DNA of 64,000 nt from an uncultured Erythrobacter sp. (GCA_947501005.1 CANMTU010000001.1:2566501-2630500), one strand, 5' to 3'. Counted from the stretch's first letter, positions 27,663-37,167 are shown. The notes: a model not told the origin generated them from the sequence alone. Translations and numbers: made by a program.

Positions 27663-28030
27663 GCTGTGTCCTCCCCGGTTCGTACCCAGCTTTCCGCATG
27701 ACTACGCTGTGATGGCCGGAAGAACTTCATTTCGGCGCGGAAGAGCGAGGATGACATTTTCGTGCCCCACTCTTCCCATTTGCTGTCGCCGATTATGGCG
27801 ATCCGGCCGAAGCAGTCCTTATGCCGGACGTCGAACTTGAGATCGCGCCAGAGACCTCCGAGGTCCCAGCCCGAAAAGTCAGGCGCGAGCTCGATTACCA
27901 TCGGGACGGTGCCGGCCTCGCGCTCTGCGATACGTTCGAATTGGGGAACAAAGCGGTCATAGTCTTCATCCCCAAGCCTGCCTCCGGCGCGTATCCAGAG
28001 CAGTCCGTTCTCTTCCTTCAGTGCCAGCAC
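27659..28030 (-). CDS. STAS/SEC14-like (SpoIIAA-like) small protein
   Basis: A 123-residue soluble protein of the SpoIIAA-like/STAS-SEC14 group, with the IxxxxEGRLxxxDYxxFVP opening and the WDLxGLWxDLKFDVRHxxxFxRIAIIGDxxWE core characteristic of that family. The family is widespread but its function is poorly known; members often sit beside transporters and are thought to bind small hydrophobic ligands or act as anti-anti-sigma-like partners. The gene begins 22 bp after the czcA stop and overlaps the next gene by four bases, so it is a bona fide operon member. Confidence 0.8.
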   Translation of the reverse strand: MLALKEENGLLWIRAGGRLGDEDYDRFVPQFERIAEREAGTVPMVIELAPDFSGWDLGGLWRDLKFDVRHKDCFGRIAIIGDSKWEEWGTKMSSSLFRAEMKFFRPSQRSHAESWVRTGEDTA

Positions 28031-28052
28031 CGTATTCTCCTTTCCCGATCGG

Positions 28053-31000
28053 TCATGCGATGTCCTTCAGCTCACGCTCTTCATCGCTCGTCACATTGCG
28101 ACGTAGACGGTCCCACCACTTCTCGCGCCAGCTCCGCCCGTCGTCGGAACGGTGCAGTACGAGCCGCGCGATCGCGGGAAGGACGAACAGCGTGAGTGCG
28201 GTCGCCGTGATCAGGCCGCCAATGACGACCGTAGCCAAAGGACGCTGCACTTCGGCCCCTGTTCCGGTTGCAAGAGCCATGGGTACAAAGCCGAGTGAGG
28301 CCACCAGCGCGGTCATCAACACCGGTCGCAGGCGCGCGAGCGCGCCATCTGCGATCGCGTCGTCAAGCGGCATACCGCTTTCAAGACGCTGCCGGATCGC
28401 AGTCATCATGACGAGACCGTTGAGCACAGCCACACCCGACAGGGCAATGAAGCCGACCGCCGCCGATACCGAGAAGGGCATGCCTCTCAACACGAGGGCA
28501 AACACACCGCCCGCTAAGGCCATCGGGATGGCGCTGAACACCGCCAGGGCCGGAACCCATCCACCAAGCGCCATGTACAGCAGGAGCAGGACAACGGCGA
28601 AGCAGATGGGCACCACGATCGCGAGCCGAGCCTGCGCTTCCTGCAGGTTCTGATACTGCCCGCCCCACTCGATGAAGGAGGCAGGGGGCAGATCGACCTG
28701 GGCCGAAACACCTTCCTGCGCTTCTTCGACGAAGGAACCGAGATCGCGTTCGCGGACGTTGGCGGAAACGATGACGAGCCGGCGACCCTGTTCGCGCCGG
28801 ACTTCGGCGAGACCATCAACGACCTCAAAATCGGCCAGCGTTCGCAGCGGAACCGTGACGCCGTTCTCAAGGACGATCGGCAGGGCTCCTAGCTGGTCGA
28901 AATCGTCGCGCGTTGCGTCTGCCAAGCGCACGACGACATCGAAGCGGCGGTCGCCTTCGAACACCAGGCCCGCCGGTCGGCCGCCAAGCGCGATGGCAAC
29001 GGATTGCGCAACGTCTTCGACCGTGAGACCGTACCGCGCGATTGTGGGACGATCGAAAGCGATGTCGAGCGTAGGAAAGCCCGTCACCTGCTGCACCTTC
29101 ACATCGGCCGCACCCTCGACAGCGCGAAGTACGCCTGCAACGTCGCCCGCCGCTTCGGTCAGTGCGCTGAGATCGTCGCCGTACAGCTTGACCGCCACAT
29201 CGCCGCGTACGCCTGCGATCAGTTCGTTGAAACGCAGTTCGATAGGCTGGCTGAACTCGTACAGGTTCCCGACAAGACCGCCAAGTGCACTCTCCATCTC
29301 GCCAACGAGTTCATCCTTTGGCAGATCCGGGTCAGGCCACTCGTCACGCGGTTTCAGAATGACATAGGCATCCGATGCGTTGGGCGGCATGGGATCGCTG
29401 GCGACTTCTGCCGTACCGGTTCGCGAGAAGACCAGCTCGACCTGCGGAAACTCCTCGAGCCTGTCTTCGACCCGCCGCTGCATCGCCAAGGATCGTTCGA
29501 GTGAGGTCGAAGGAATCCGAAGCGATTGCACCGCTATGTCGCGCTCGTCGAGCTGGGGAGTGAACTCACTGCCAAGAAAGCCGAACATTATTGCCGCGAC
29601 AGCAAACAGGCCAGCACCAGCACTGATAACCGGCCAAGGGCGCGCAATGGTCTTGCGAATAGCGGGACCGTAGCGATCCTTTGCCATAAGGATCGGTTTC
29701 ACCTCCTTCTCGGTCAGCTTCTTGTTAAGCAGGACCGCGATCATGGCGGGCACGAAGGTGAGTGACAGCACAAAGGCCGAAGCCAGCGCGAGCATGACCG
29801 TAATCGCCATTGGCGAAAATGTCTTGCCCTCGACCCCGGTGAAGGTGAGCAGCGGCGCATAGACCAGCAAAATGATTGCCTGTCCGTAGACCGTCGGCTT
29901 GATCATCTCCTGCGCGGCAAGGCGCGTCTCGGTAAGGCGTTCGCCCAGGCTGAGCAGCCGGCCTTCGCGATGCTGGCGCGCGGCAAGCCGCGCGACACTG
30001 TTCTCGACGATGATTACCGCGCCATCGACGATCAGGCCGAAGTCGAGCGCGCCGAGGCTCATCAAATTGCCCGAGACGCCCAGCCTGTTCATGCCGATGG
30101 CCGCCATCAGCATCGAGATCGGGATGACCAGGGCCGCGATGATGGCGGCCCGGATATTGCCGAGCAGGAGGAACAGCACCGCGATAACCAGCAAGGCGCC
30201 CTCGACCAGGTTTTTTTCGACCGTGGCGATCGTGGCATCGACAAGCGAAGAGCGGTTATAGACAATTTCTGCCACCACGCCGTCGGGTAGCGATGCGCGC
30301 ACCTCTTCCAGTCGGTCTGCCGCCTGAGCCGATACGGTGCGGCTGTTCTCTCCGCTGCGCATCAACACAGTGCCGACGACCGCTTCCTCGCCATTCAGCG
30401 AAGCAGCCCCCGTGCGCAGATCGCCCCCGATTTCGACATTCGCTACATCGCCGATGCGGATGGGTACACCCTCGCGCGTCGCGACGACAGCCTCCTCGAT
30501 ATCGGCGATTCCGCCCAGTCGGGCATCGACGCGAACGAGCAGGGCTTCATCGGCCCGGTCCACGAAATTGGCGCCCGCCGCGAGATTGGCGGCCTCGAGC
30601 GCATTGATCAGGGAGTCGAAAGACAGGCCGTAGCCTGTAAGCCGTGCCGGGTCGGGCTGAACGAGGAATTGCTTCTCGAATCCACCGATGGAATCGACCC
30701 CGGCCACGCCGTCGATCGAGCGCATGAGGGGTGCCACGACCCAGTCCTGCACAGTGCGCAGATAGGCAGCCTTGGCGACCTCGCTTTCCAGCCGGTCGCC
30801 GCGCTCGGTTATGAAGCTGCCATCTCTTTGCCAGCCAGTCTGGCCGCCTGTGGTCGCTCCCTTGCCGCCGGGATGCTCGTATTCGATCGTATACATGAGC
30901 ACTTCGCCAAGCCCGGTGGAAATTGGCCCCATGGTCGGCTCCGCCCCTTCAGGCAGCGAGGCGCCGATCGGCGCGAGACGTTCGTTCACCTGTTGGCGAG

Positions 31001-31370
31001 CGAAGTAGATGTCGGTGCCTTCCTCGAAGATGGCGGTGACCTGGCTGAAGCCGTTGCGCGAAATCGATCGGGTCATCTCCAATCCCTCGATCCCGGCAAG
31101 CCCGGTTTCGATTGGAAAGGTCACCTGCGTCTCCACCTGCGAAGGCGAAAGCGCAGCCGCGCTGGTATTGATCTGCACCTGTGTGTTGGTGATATCCGGC
31201 ACCGCGTCGATCGGCAGGCGCAACAGATTGAATGCGCCATAGATTGCCGCGAAAATGGTGAGGACGATAATCGCCCAGCGGAATCGCACGGCAACATCGA
31301 GAATCATCCCGATCAGGCCATGGTGGTGGCTACCCTCGTCCGAATGGGACGACGTTTGATCAATGGCCAT
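28053..31370 (-). CDS. czcA: CzcA-like heavy-metal RND efflux pump
   Basis: A 1105-residue inner-membrane RND pump, a little longer than CzcA of Cupriavidus (1063). The TM4 motif at residues 443-457 is DFG-x3-DGA-x3-VEN, the HME1 signature for zinc, cobalt and cadmium, clearly different from the AVG/DAA motif of the CusA gene in this same island. A His-rich N-terminus (SHSDEGSHHHG) may bind metal. A predicted 40-residue insertion near residues 195-215 (GGKGATTGGQ region) lengthens the first periplasmic loop. The start overlaps the 3' end of the adaptor gene by 11 bases. With CzcB and CzcC it expels divalent metals from the periplasm. Confidence 0.94.
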   Translation of the reverse strand: MAIDQTSSHSDEGSHHHGLIGMILDVAVRFRWAIIVLTIFAAIYGAFNLLRLPIDAVPDITNTQVQINTSAAALSPSQVETQVTFPIETGLAGIEGLEMTRSISRNGFSQVTAIFEEGTDIYFARQQVNERLAPIGASLPEGAEPTMGPISTGLGEVLMYTIEYEHPGGKGATTGGQTGWQRDGSFITERGDRLESEVAKAAYLRTVQDWVVAPLMRSIDGVAGVDSIGGFEKQFLVQPDPARLTGYGLSFDSLINALEAANLAAGANFVDRADEALLVRVDARLGGIADIEEAVVATREGVPIRIGDVANVEIGGDLRTGAASLNGEEAVVGTVLMRSGENSRTVSAQAADRLEEVRASLPDGVVAEIVYNRSSLVDATIATVEKNLVEGALLVIAVLFLLLGNIRAAIIAALVIPISMLMAAIGMNRLGVSGNLMSLGALDFGLIVDGAVIIVENSVARLAARQHREGRLLSLGERLTETRLAAQEMIKPTVYGQAIILLVYAPLLTFTGVEGKTFSPMAITVMLALASAFVLSLTFVPAMIAVLLNKKLTEKEVKPILMAKDRYGPAIRKTIARPWPVISAGAGLFAVAAIMFGFLGSEFTPQLDERDIAVQSLRIPSTSLERSLAMQRRVEDRLEEFPQVELVFSRTGTAEVASDPMPPNASDAYVILKPRDEWPDPDLPKDELVGEMESALGGLVGNLYEFSQPIELRFNELIAGVRGDVAVKLYGDDLSALTEAAGDVAGVLRAVEGAADVKVQQVTGFPTLDIAFDRPTIARYGLTVEDVAQSVAIALGGRPAGLVFEGDRRFDVVVRLADATRDDFDQLGALPIVLENGVTVPLRTLADFEVVDGLAEVRREQGRRLVIVSANVRERDLGSFVEEAQEGVSAQVDLPPASFIEWGGQYQNLQEAQARLAIVVPICFAVVLLLLYMALGGWVPALAVFSAIPMALAGGVFALVLRGMPFSVSAAVGFIALSGVAVLNGLVMMTAIRQRLESGMPLDDAIADGALARLRPVLMTALVASLGFVPMALATGTGAEVQRPLATVVIGGLITATALTLFVLPAIARLVLHRSDDGRSWREKWWDRLRRNVTSDEERELKDIA

Positions 31371-32508
31371 GTTCTGCGCCCTCCTTTTCGAGCTCGGCTT
31401 TCAGCAGGAAGGCGTTGGCAGTTGCGATCTGCTGGCCCGGCTCAAGCCCGGACAGGATCGTCACCATTCCAGCGGAACGGCTGCCAGTTTCTACCGCGCG
31501 CGCCTGGAAGCCGCGACGCGTTCGGACAAACACGACGTCGCGTCCCTCGAACGCCTGCACTGCATCTTCAGGAACCGCGATAAGGGTCTGATCCACTTCT
31601 CCCGAAGGGCGGATACGAGCCTGAAGGAACGAGCCAGGCTGAAGACCTGGAACAGCGCGCGAGATGCTGAGAACAGCTGTCGCGCTTCGGCTTTCAGGAT
31701 CGAGCGAAGGCGTGACAGAGCGTACGCGCGCGCCGATCTCGCGACCATCGCCAACAATCAGTGCTGCCTCATCGCCGGGCTGGATGCGCGAGGCATCTTC
31801 CGAAGGTAGTGCGACTTCGACCTGGAGACCGTTCGGATTGACGATCTGATACAGTTCCTCGCCGGCATCGACGAAGGAGCCGAGTACGATCGGCGCAGCC
31901 GTGACGCGTCCGGATAGGGGACTAGTGACGGCGAGCGACCGACCGTCACCGCTTACCCCGGCAGCGCTGACCGCGGCCTGGGCCCGGTTAAGCTCGGAAC
32001 GGGCAACATCGAGGTTGGCACGGGCAGCTTCGAGATCCTGCCGGGCAGTTACATTCGCTTCGAAAAGGCGACGTTCACGATCAAATGCCGACGACAGTTC
32101 GGTCACGCGAGCACGAGCTGCACTGAGCTGCGAGGCGAGCGCAGCAGCATCGGCGCTTTCAATCCGTGCAACGGTCTCGCCCTGGCGGACATAATCACCA
32201 AGCGTCTTGCCCACAGTGCGTACCACACCCGATGCGCGCGCATCGATACGCGCACTTGCGGTCGGACTAGCGGCTATCGTGGCCGGAAATACCAGGTCGA
32301 CGGATGCACCATAACGTGCAGTACCGATTACAATTTCGGCAGCCCGAATCTGTTCTTCGCCGATCAGAACGAGGCCCTCTGGCAATTCTGTGTCGGCTGC
32401 TTCTTCGACGCCACCGGTTTCGACTTCACTGTCAGGCCAGAGCATCAGCAGCAAAGCTGCAGCGAGAATGACGATTCCGGCGATGATCGCCAGTTTCTTG
32501 CGGTTCAT
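31360..32508 (-). CDS. czcB: RND periplasmic adaptor (CzcB-like)
   Basis: A 382-residue membrane-fusion protein with an N-terminal membrane anchor, a biotinyl-lipoyl-like half motif (IDARASGVVRTVGK), a coiled-coil hairpin (about 110-190) and a beta-barrel domain. ATG at 32508 follows GAGGAAT and is preferred; an upstream ATG at 32523 would overlap the czcC stop as ATGA and add five residues, so either could be used. Unlike the island's CusB, no CusF-type or heavy-metal-binding appendage is present, apart from a C-terminal HGH that could bind zinc. It links CzcA to the outer-membrane CzcC. Confidence 0.88.
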   Translation of the reverse strand: MNRKKLAIIAGIVILAAALLLMLWPDSEVETGGVEEAADTELPEGLVLIGEEQIRAAEIVIGTARYGASVDLVFPATIAASPTASARIDARASGVVRTVGKTLGDYVRQGETVARIESADAAALASQLSAARARVTELSSAFDRERRLFEANVTARQDLEAARANLDVARSELNRAQAAVSAAGVSGDGRSLAVTSPLSGRVTAAPIVLGSFVDAGEELYQIVNPNGLQVEVALPSEDASRIQPGDEAALIVGDGREIGARVRSVTPSLDPESRSATAVLSISRAVPGLQPGSFLQARIRPSGEVDQTLIAVPEDAVQAFEGRDVVFVRTRRGFQARAVETGSRSAGMVTILSGLEPGQQIATANAFLLKAELEKEGAEHGH

Positions 32509-32519
32509 TTGAATATTCC

Positions 32520-33773
32520 TCATTGTGCGGCCAGCCGGATCAATTCGGCAGCAGCCTGCCCCCGGTCCTGCTGGGCAGCGATCAAGGCTTCACGAATTGC
32601 ATCGCGCGCTTCGGCAGCGCTCAACACCTCGATCAACGGAAAGCGGCCGTTGCGGTAGCCGATGCGGACAAGCCGCAGCGCCTCTTCGGCCTGGGGCAGC
32701 GATGTCCGGGAAAGCGTTTCGACGCGCGCCTCAGCAGCGAGATACTGCGCCCGCGCCCGGGTTACTGATTGTTCAAAATCCGCCAGTGCCACGGCCTCGC
32801 GTGCATTTGCGGCTCGAAGCCTCGCTTCTGCAGCCGCGATATTGCCCTGATTGCGATTGCTGAACGGAAGCGGGATCGAGACGCCTACAAGGAATGCGCT
32901 GTCGTTGCTTTCTTCGAAACGGCGCACACCGGCGGAGACGACCGGATCGGGAACGCGCAAGCTGCGCTCACGATCGATATCTGCCGCAGCAGCCCTGCTT
33001 TCAGCGCGCGCCACCCGCAACTGGAGCCCGCTCGCCGCAGCCAGTGCAGCTCCAGGTGGCCGGATGTCCGGAAAGTCCGCCGGGACTACAGGGGGCACGT
33101 CCTGAACGCCCCAGAGAGAAGCGAGAGCAGTGCGCGTCGCGAGACTGGCCGCTTGAGACGCTTGCAATTCGGCGCGCGCCTCTGCCAGGGCCGCCTCTGC
33201 ACGCAAGGCGCGCAAAGGTGGCTCACGGCCTACTTCGACCAGCAGTCCTGCAATGCGGGCGAGCTCTTCGTTCCGTTCGACCACATCGCGGGCCAGTTCC
33301 ACGCGCGATGCAGCGGCCGCCGCTGCGACATATCGCTCGCGGACGAGGTAGCCGAGTTCGACATCGGACAGGTCGGCGCGAAGGTTTGCAAGCTGTGCTT
33401 GCGCCCGGGCAGCTTCGACCCGGGCCCCCCGCTTGTTGCCAAGTTCAAGGCGCTGCCCCACCGCAAGCGTGTATTCGGTAGCCCGCAGTCCGGAAAAAGC
33501 GCCGCTTCCGGCGATATTCTCGACCTCGAGCGAAACTTCGGGGTTCGGTCGGAGACGCGCCTGCCTGACGAGCGAGCGAGCGGCATCCGCTTCGGCGCGC
33601 GGTCCCACCATACGCGGGTTCGCGGAGATTGCATCGACTTCGCCCGTTACACCTGAGCGGCTCAGCGCGTCTTCAAGCGTCAGAAGCTCCTGCTCCTGCG
33701 CGGCCACGGACGTGGCTGTTGCGACGAGAAACAACCCTGCAATCAGGGTGTCTCGCCAATAAATGGCTGACAT
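32520..33773 (-). CDS. czcC: TolC-family outer-membrane efflux protein (CzcC-like)
   Basis: A 417-residue TolC-type outer-membrane factor with a signal peptide (cleavage near AAQEQE, residue 25) and the paired helical repeats of the family. It forms the outer-membrane duct of the zinc/cadmium/cobalt pump. The stop overlaps one possible start of the adaptor gene. Compared with the copper TolC-like gene at 9294-10529, overall similarity is only at family level, so the two pumps are not a recent duplication. It starts 64 bp after the small CzcI-like gene. Confidence 0.88.
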   Translation of the reverse strand: MSAIYWRDTLIAGLFLVATATSVAAQEQELLTLEDALSRSGVTGEVDAISANPRMVGPRAEADAARSLVRQARLRPNPEVSLEVENIAGSGAFSGLRATEYTLAVGQRLELGNKRGARVEAARAQAQLANLRADLSDVELGYLVRERYVAAAAAASRVELARDVVERNEELARIAGLLVEVGREPPLRALRAEAALAEARAELQASQAASLATRTALASLWGVQDVPPVVPADFPDIRPPGAALAAASGLQLRVARAESRAAAADIDRERSLRVPDPVVSAGVRRFEESNDSAFLVGVSIPLPFSNRNQGNIAAAEARLRAANAREAVALADFEQSVTRARAQYLAAEARVETLSRTSLPQAEEALRLVRIGYRNGRFPLIEVLSAAEARDAIREALIAAQQDRGQAAAELIRLAAQ

Positions 33774-33837
33774 TTTGGAAGAATTCCTCTGCTAACAATC
33801 GAACGGGCGCTGCACCGGGGCAGCGCAACGACGATTG

Positions 33838-34209
33838 TCAGTCGCGAGGAGGACGTTTCAGTCGGGTACTGACATCCGAGACGGATGCCGCAACAGGAGG
33901 CGCTGCAAGAATGACCGACGCAAGTGGAACCTGTTCTTTGTGGATTCCGCCAGCAAAGCTCGCGCCGTGATGACAATGACCATGACCGCAAACGCCGTGT
34001 TGATCGGCTGGCACTTCGGGATCGCCCTGATCGCCATCGACATCTGAGGTTGCCGATCCCTCGTCAGCTGCAATCCATGCCGCCGCATCGCCCGGAGCCA
34101 CTTCCGAGCCGCAGGCAGCTGCATCCGCCGCAGTCGCAAAGATCATCGCGACCAGCATGAGCAGGACGACGAGCGGGTTGAGGACAAGGCGGCGATAACT
34201 GTAAGTCAT
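33838..34209 (-). CDS. CzcI-like small exported His/Cys protein
   Basis: A 123-residue protein with a signal anchor (about residues 10-30), an acidic middle, and a metal-binding-looking cluster, GVCGHGHCHHG, at about residues 72-82. It is the first gene of the czc operon. In Cupriavidus the first czc gene, czcI, encodes a small periplasmic metal-binding regulator; this protein has the same position and size class but sequence identity was not established. Metal binding by the Cys/His cluster is inferred. Its promoter region carries a Zur-box-like inverted repeat. Confidence 0.65.
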   Translation of the reverse strand: MTYSYRRLVLNPLVVLLMLVAMIFATAADAAACGSEVAPGDAAAWIAADEGSATSDVDGDQGDPEVPADQHGVCGHGHCHHGASFAGGIHKEQVPLASVILAAPPVAASVSDVSTRLKRPPRD

Positions 34210-34280
34210 GAATTTGGGCCGCCATTAGCAAAGACAAACCGAGCTGCCTAGTGTAATATTCTGTCAGCGTAGATCCATTA

Positions 34281-34299
34281 TTGTGATACTATAACACAA
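34281..34299 (-). promoter_or_regulatory. Zur-box-like inverted repeat upstream of the czc operon
   Basis: The minus strand reads TTGTGTTATAGTATCACAA, with TTGTG/CACAA ends. Its core GTTATAGTATCAC matches the Zur consensus GTTATAnTATAAC at all but one position. It lies about 75 bp upstream of the CzcI-like gene. The 34210-34457 intergenic region has no other recognised element. Confidence 0.45.
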
Positions 34300-34457
34300 C
34301 ACCAGTGCTCTTATATTGTCGAAGGAGGACCCGGCGGGGGCGTAAAGCCAGGCGAATTTGCATCGGACTGCAAGAGGCAGCTGGCCTACCGCACGAAACA
34401 AGAACCAATTAGCGCGCCAGCGACATAATCGTCGCCGGCGCGTAGCAAGTTCGACGT

Positions 34458-35399
34458 TCAATCATATCGTTTTGGGATGCTTGCACCCAAGCTGCGCCGG
34501 TCAACGACGGTGATACGCCGGGCCTTGGCGTCAATCACTAGACGCTCAAGAACGCCATTGCCGGGAAGCGCGACCACATAGCGCGGATTCATCTGAAGCA
34601 TCTGCTCATTGCGCTTGAACCCGGCTCGTGCCCCCAGCCGTCTGTCGAGTGAAAATACCAATTGCTGTATATCGTGCCGTTCGGCCCAGCTGGCCGCAAG
34701 CCGATCAACGCCTTTGGTGTCGCCGCCGTGCACCAGAAACATGTCGGGCACATGATCACGTACCTTGTCGAGCGTTGACCAGACCTTGGAGGCGAAAGCC
34801 TTGGCGTCTTCCGCGGTGGCAAACGAAGACCGGCCACCGGAAAAGACGATTGGCGTGCCTTGCGGTGTATTGGCATCCCGGCGGCGCTCTGCACGAGCCC
34901 GCAGGAAGTCACGTGCATTGACGACAGCGGACGTCATATGGGCAGCGTGGTTCGAACGCGAACCGGTCGTGGGACGCCAGGACGATCCGATCTCTTCAAG
35001 ATAGAGCGTAGCGGCGGTTTCGCGCATTTTCTCGAATGCGACCATGCTGGCTTCGGCGGCCTGGGCACGTTCGACCTGCTCTTCCAGATTGCTCGTGTGT
35101 ACTTCCGAGCCGTCGGCAGAAGCTAGCAATGCTCGAATTTCGTCGCTGGCGCGGTCGAGCCGCGAAGACTTCCGACTTGCTGCACGGTGGAAGAGATTGA
35201 CGAAACCCCAGGCGATATCCTCGGCATCCGCCTCCAGGGCCGTGTCGGAAAAGATCGCGAAGAGGTCGGACCATACGGCGCCAAGCGTCTGCTCGATCGC
35301 GTCCTCGCACGGAAAGTCGGTCTGGTTGAAGGGGGCCGGCCTGATGCTGAGGCCTGAAAGGTCAAGGCCGCTCAATTGATCAATGAAGCTGTCGTACAT
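34458..35399 (-). CDS. DUF2493-domain protein of the island backbone
   Basis: A 313-residue protein. The C-terminal half (about 180-300) is a DUF2493 domain with the core VFSGGRSSF and a HGGDTKGVDRLAASWAERH segment, a Rossmann-like fold related to SLOG nucleotide-binding proteins. The N-terminal half is helical and polar. ATG at 35399 is chosen: AGGAGA lies ten bases upstream and the region before it lacks family-like sequence. DUF2493 proteins are common on plasmids of sphingomonads and may sense a nucleotide or DNA end; the function is unknown. It has the hairpin plus ATCAGGAG leader shared with three other backbone genes. Confidence 0.75.
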   Translation of the reverse strand: MYDSFIDQLSGLDLSGLSIRPAPFNQTDFPCEDAIEQTLGAVWSDLFAIFSDTALEADAEDIAWGFVNLFHRAASRKSSRLDRASDEIRALLASADGSEVHTSNLEEQVERAQAAEASMVAFEKMRETAATLYLEEIGSSWRPTTGSRSNHAAHMTSAVVNARDFLRARAERRRDANTPQGTPIVFSGGRSSFATAEDAKAFASKVWSTLDKVRDHVPDMFLVHGGDTKGVDRLAASWAERHDIQQLVFSLDRRLGARAGFKRNEQMLQMNPRYVVALPGNGVLERLVIDAKARRITVVDRRSLGASIPKRYD

Positions 35400-35447
35400 G
35401 GGGTGTCTCCTGATCGCGCGGACATGGAGAGGAGGCACCATTGCCTC
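35400..35447 (-). promoter_or_regulatory. Shared-type 5' leader (copy A) of the DUF2493 gene
   Basis: The minus strand carries the hairpin GAGGCA-ATGG-TGCCTC (35432-35447), then GCGATCAGGAGACACCC before ATG. The GATCAGGAG element recurs before other backbone genes. The GA-rich block found in copies B-D is missing here. Confidence 0.55.
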
Positions 35448-35619
35448 GGCCCTGTCCGCCGGAGCCCGATCAGGGCCGGGACAAGGGGCATGACGCACCG
35501 CGTAGCGGGAAACCTGCGGCCCTAAGGCTGGCGCGGGCAACACGGGCCGACGGGCCGCAGGTTGCGGCGCGCCCCGACCGGCCCAAGGGCCTCTCCCGGC
35601 GGACAGGGATGAGGCAGGA

Positions 35620-36060
35620 TCAGGACCCGACGTCGCTATCAGGGCAGGAGCGCTCGAAGATCGCTTCGCCATTCGAGAACCGACCTACCAGGCGCAGCTC
35701 GCCGAACAGGTCGATGAACCTTCCTGACACCTGGGCGAGCGAATGCCGTGCCCTCGGCACGCGCGGGTTGTAGAGATCGGCTTCCCAGTAGCGAGCGTCA
35801 TCGCGCTCGGCGAGCCAGATCGCGGCGAGCCCGCAATATGTCGATATGCCGCAATCGGCGAAGGCGTTCCGCAGGAGGATGCAATCCTCGCGGCCGCGCC
35901 ATCCTTCGAAGCGTTCAAAGGAAGGAAAGGTCGCCTTCGCAGTATCGATGATCTCGTCGACGAGGCACTCGTAGGCCCAGTCGACATCTGCGTCTTCGCC
36001 GTCGTCGAGCAGACGAAAGGCAACCACGGATCCGGCCGGATAACTGACAGAACGTCCCAT
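35620..36060 (-). CDS. Hypothetical backbone protein
   Basis: A 146-residue soluble protein with an acidic, tryptophan-containing sequence (DADVDWAYE, FEGWRGREDC, YWEADLYNPRVP). No domain was recognised. It starts at ATG 36060 after AGGAGCAG, 11 bp downstream of the ArdC-like stop, so it is probably cotranscribed with it. The downstream 220-bp gap to the DUF2493 start holds that gene's leader. Its place among plasmid-type genes suggests a role in element maintenance or transfer, but this is context only. Confidence 0.6.
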   Translation of the reverse strand: MGRSVSYPAGSVVAFRLLDDGEDADVDWAYECLVDEIIDTAKATFPSFERFEGWRGREDCILLRNAFADCGISTYCGLAAIWLAERDDARYWEADLYNPRVPRARHSLAQVSGRFIDLFGELRLVGRFSNGEAIFERSCPDSDVGS

Positions 36061-36071
36061 CTCACTGCTCC

Positions 36072-37001
36072 TCAGGCTGCATCAGCGAGATCAATGTCGG
36101 GCTCGCTTTCGTTGGATTGGTGACCCCCAAGGTCAAGCAACAGGCTGGCCGCTTCCTCGGCCTTGGCCGCAGCGGTCAGGATCGCGCGCTCATCCGATTT
36201 GAGGATCTTGAGCCAGGACGCGATGTAGCTGGCGTGATGGTCGAGGTGGGTGACCGGCAGACCCAGTTCTGCCCCAAGGATGGCCGAGGACAGTTCGGCG
36301 ATCAGTTCTTCGGCAGCATAGGCGTCGCTGCCGAAGCGGTTCTTGAGATCGCGGTCGAGCCGCGAGGAATGCCCCGTCCAGTGCGACAGCTCGTGTGCAA
36401 GCGTCGCGTAGTAGTGGTCATAGGCTTCGAAGAGTTCGGCTGGCGGCATCGTGACGCGGTCGCGCAGCGGTTCGTAGTAGGCCTGGGCACCATGATGGCG
36501 CAGGTCTGCGCCGACTTGACCGAAGAAGGCATCGAGCCGGTCTTCGCGTCCTTCAGGCTCGAGCGCGGCAACCAGCGGCTTGGGATGATAGAATGCGGGG
36601 AGGCCGTCGCACTGGTCCGCGTTGAACACGGCATAGGCCTTGAGCACGCGCCGGTTCTCGGTGTCCGTGTCGCCTTCGGCGTTCTCGACCTCCTTGGTAT
36701 AGCTCTTGTAGAAGATCGCGATGGTCGATTTCTCGCCCTTGCGGACCTGTCCGCCTAGCTTCTGGCACTGGCGGTACGTCATCCAGTACGGCGAAGCGAA
36801 ACCGCAGCCATCGGCCACCATCCAGAGCCAAAAGGTGTTCATTCCGCGATAAGGCGTCCCGCAGGAGCGCAAGGGCCGCGAGACGGGCACACCGCGCCAC
36901 GGCTTGACCCAGGGCTTTGTGCCTTGCTCGAGCTTTTCGATGATCGCGGCGGAGATGCGCTGGGCAGGCGATGTCGAAACGGTGCGGCGGGACTTGGTCA
37001 T
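36072..37001 (-). CDS. ardC: ArdC-type antirestriction/zincin metallopeptidase protein
   Basis: A 309-residue protein with an N-terminal ssDNA-binding ArdC domain (about 10-125; motif W-x-KPWRGVPVSRPLRSCG) and a C-terminal zincin-like metallopeptidase with HELSHWTGH near residue 202 and a downstream acidic EELIAELSSA helix supplying the third ligand. ArdC proteins protect incoming plasmid DNA from host restriction during transfer. ATG at 37001 follows GATCAGGAGATCTCCC; the longer frame upstream covers the shared leader region. It is expressed leftward with the hypothetical at 35620 and probably the DUF2493 gene. Confidence 0.9.
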   Translation of the reverse strand: MTKSRRTVSTSPAQRISAAIIEKLEQGTKPWVKPWRGVPVSRPLRSCGTPYRGMNTFWLWMVADGCGFASPYWMTYRQCQKLGGQVRKGEKSTIAIFYKSYTKEVENAEGDTDTENRRVLKAYAVFNADQCDGLPAFYHPKPLVAALEPEGREDRLDAFFGQVGADLRHHGAQAYYEPLRDRVTMPPAELFEAYDHYYATLAHELSHWTGHSSRLDRDLKNRFGSDAYAAEELIAELSSAILGAELGLPVTHLDHHASYIASWLKILKSDERAILTAAAKAEEAASLLLDLGGHQSNESEPDIDLADAA

Positions 37002-37076
37002 GGGAGATCTCCTGATCGCCGGAACGGAGTTGTCCCGGCTCAGGAAGAGCAAAGCTCCCTCCTCTCTCCTTCAATG
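37002..37076 (-). promoter_or_regulatory. Shared-type 5' leader (copy B) of ardC
   Basis: Minus strand order: CATTGAAGGAGAGAGGAGGG, hairpin GAGC-TTT-GCTC (37047-37057), and GATCAGGAGATCTCCC before ATG. The first block is nearly identical to that in the ParB-like gene's leader. Confidence 0.65.
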
Positions 37077-37152
37077 ATGACCGCAATGCGCCCTCAATTC
37101 GGGACGTTCAGGCTTCCTGCGGATGCCTGAAAGCGGCCCGGCAGCTTTGCTC

Positions 37153-37167
37153 CGGTAATGATTACCG
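37153..37167. promoter_or_regulatory. 15-bp perfect palindrome, possible operator
   Basis: CGGTAAT-G-ATTACCG is perfect over seven-base arms. It lies about 75 bp upstream of the ardC leader, in the gap between ardC and the divergent GNAT gene, a fitting place for a repressor site. No matching known consensus was recognised. Confidence 0.5.
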
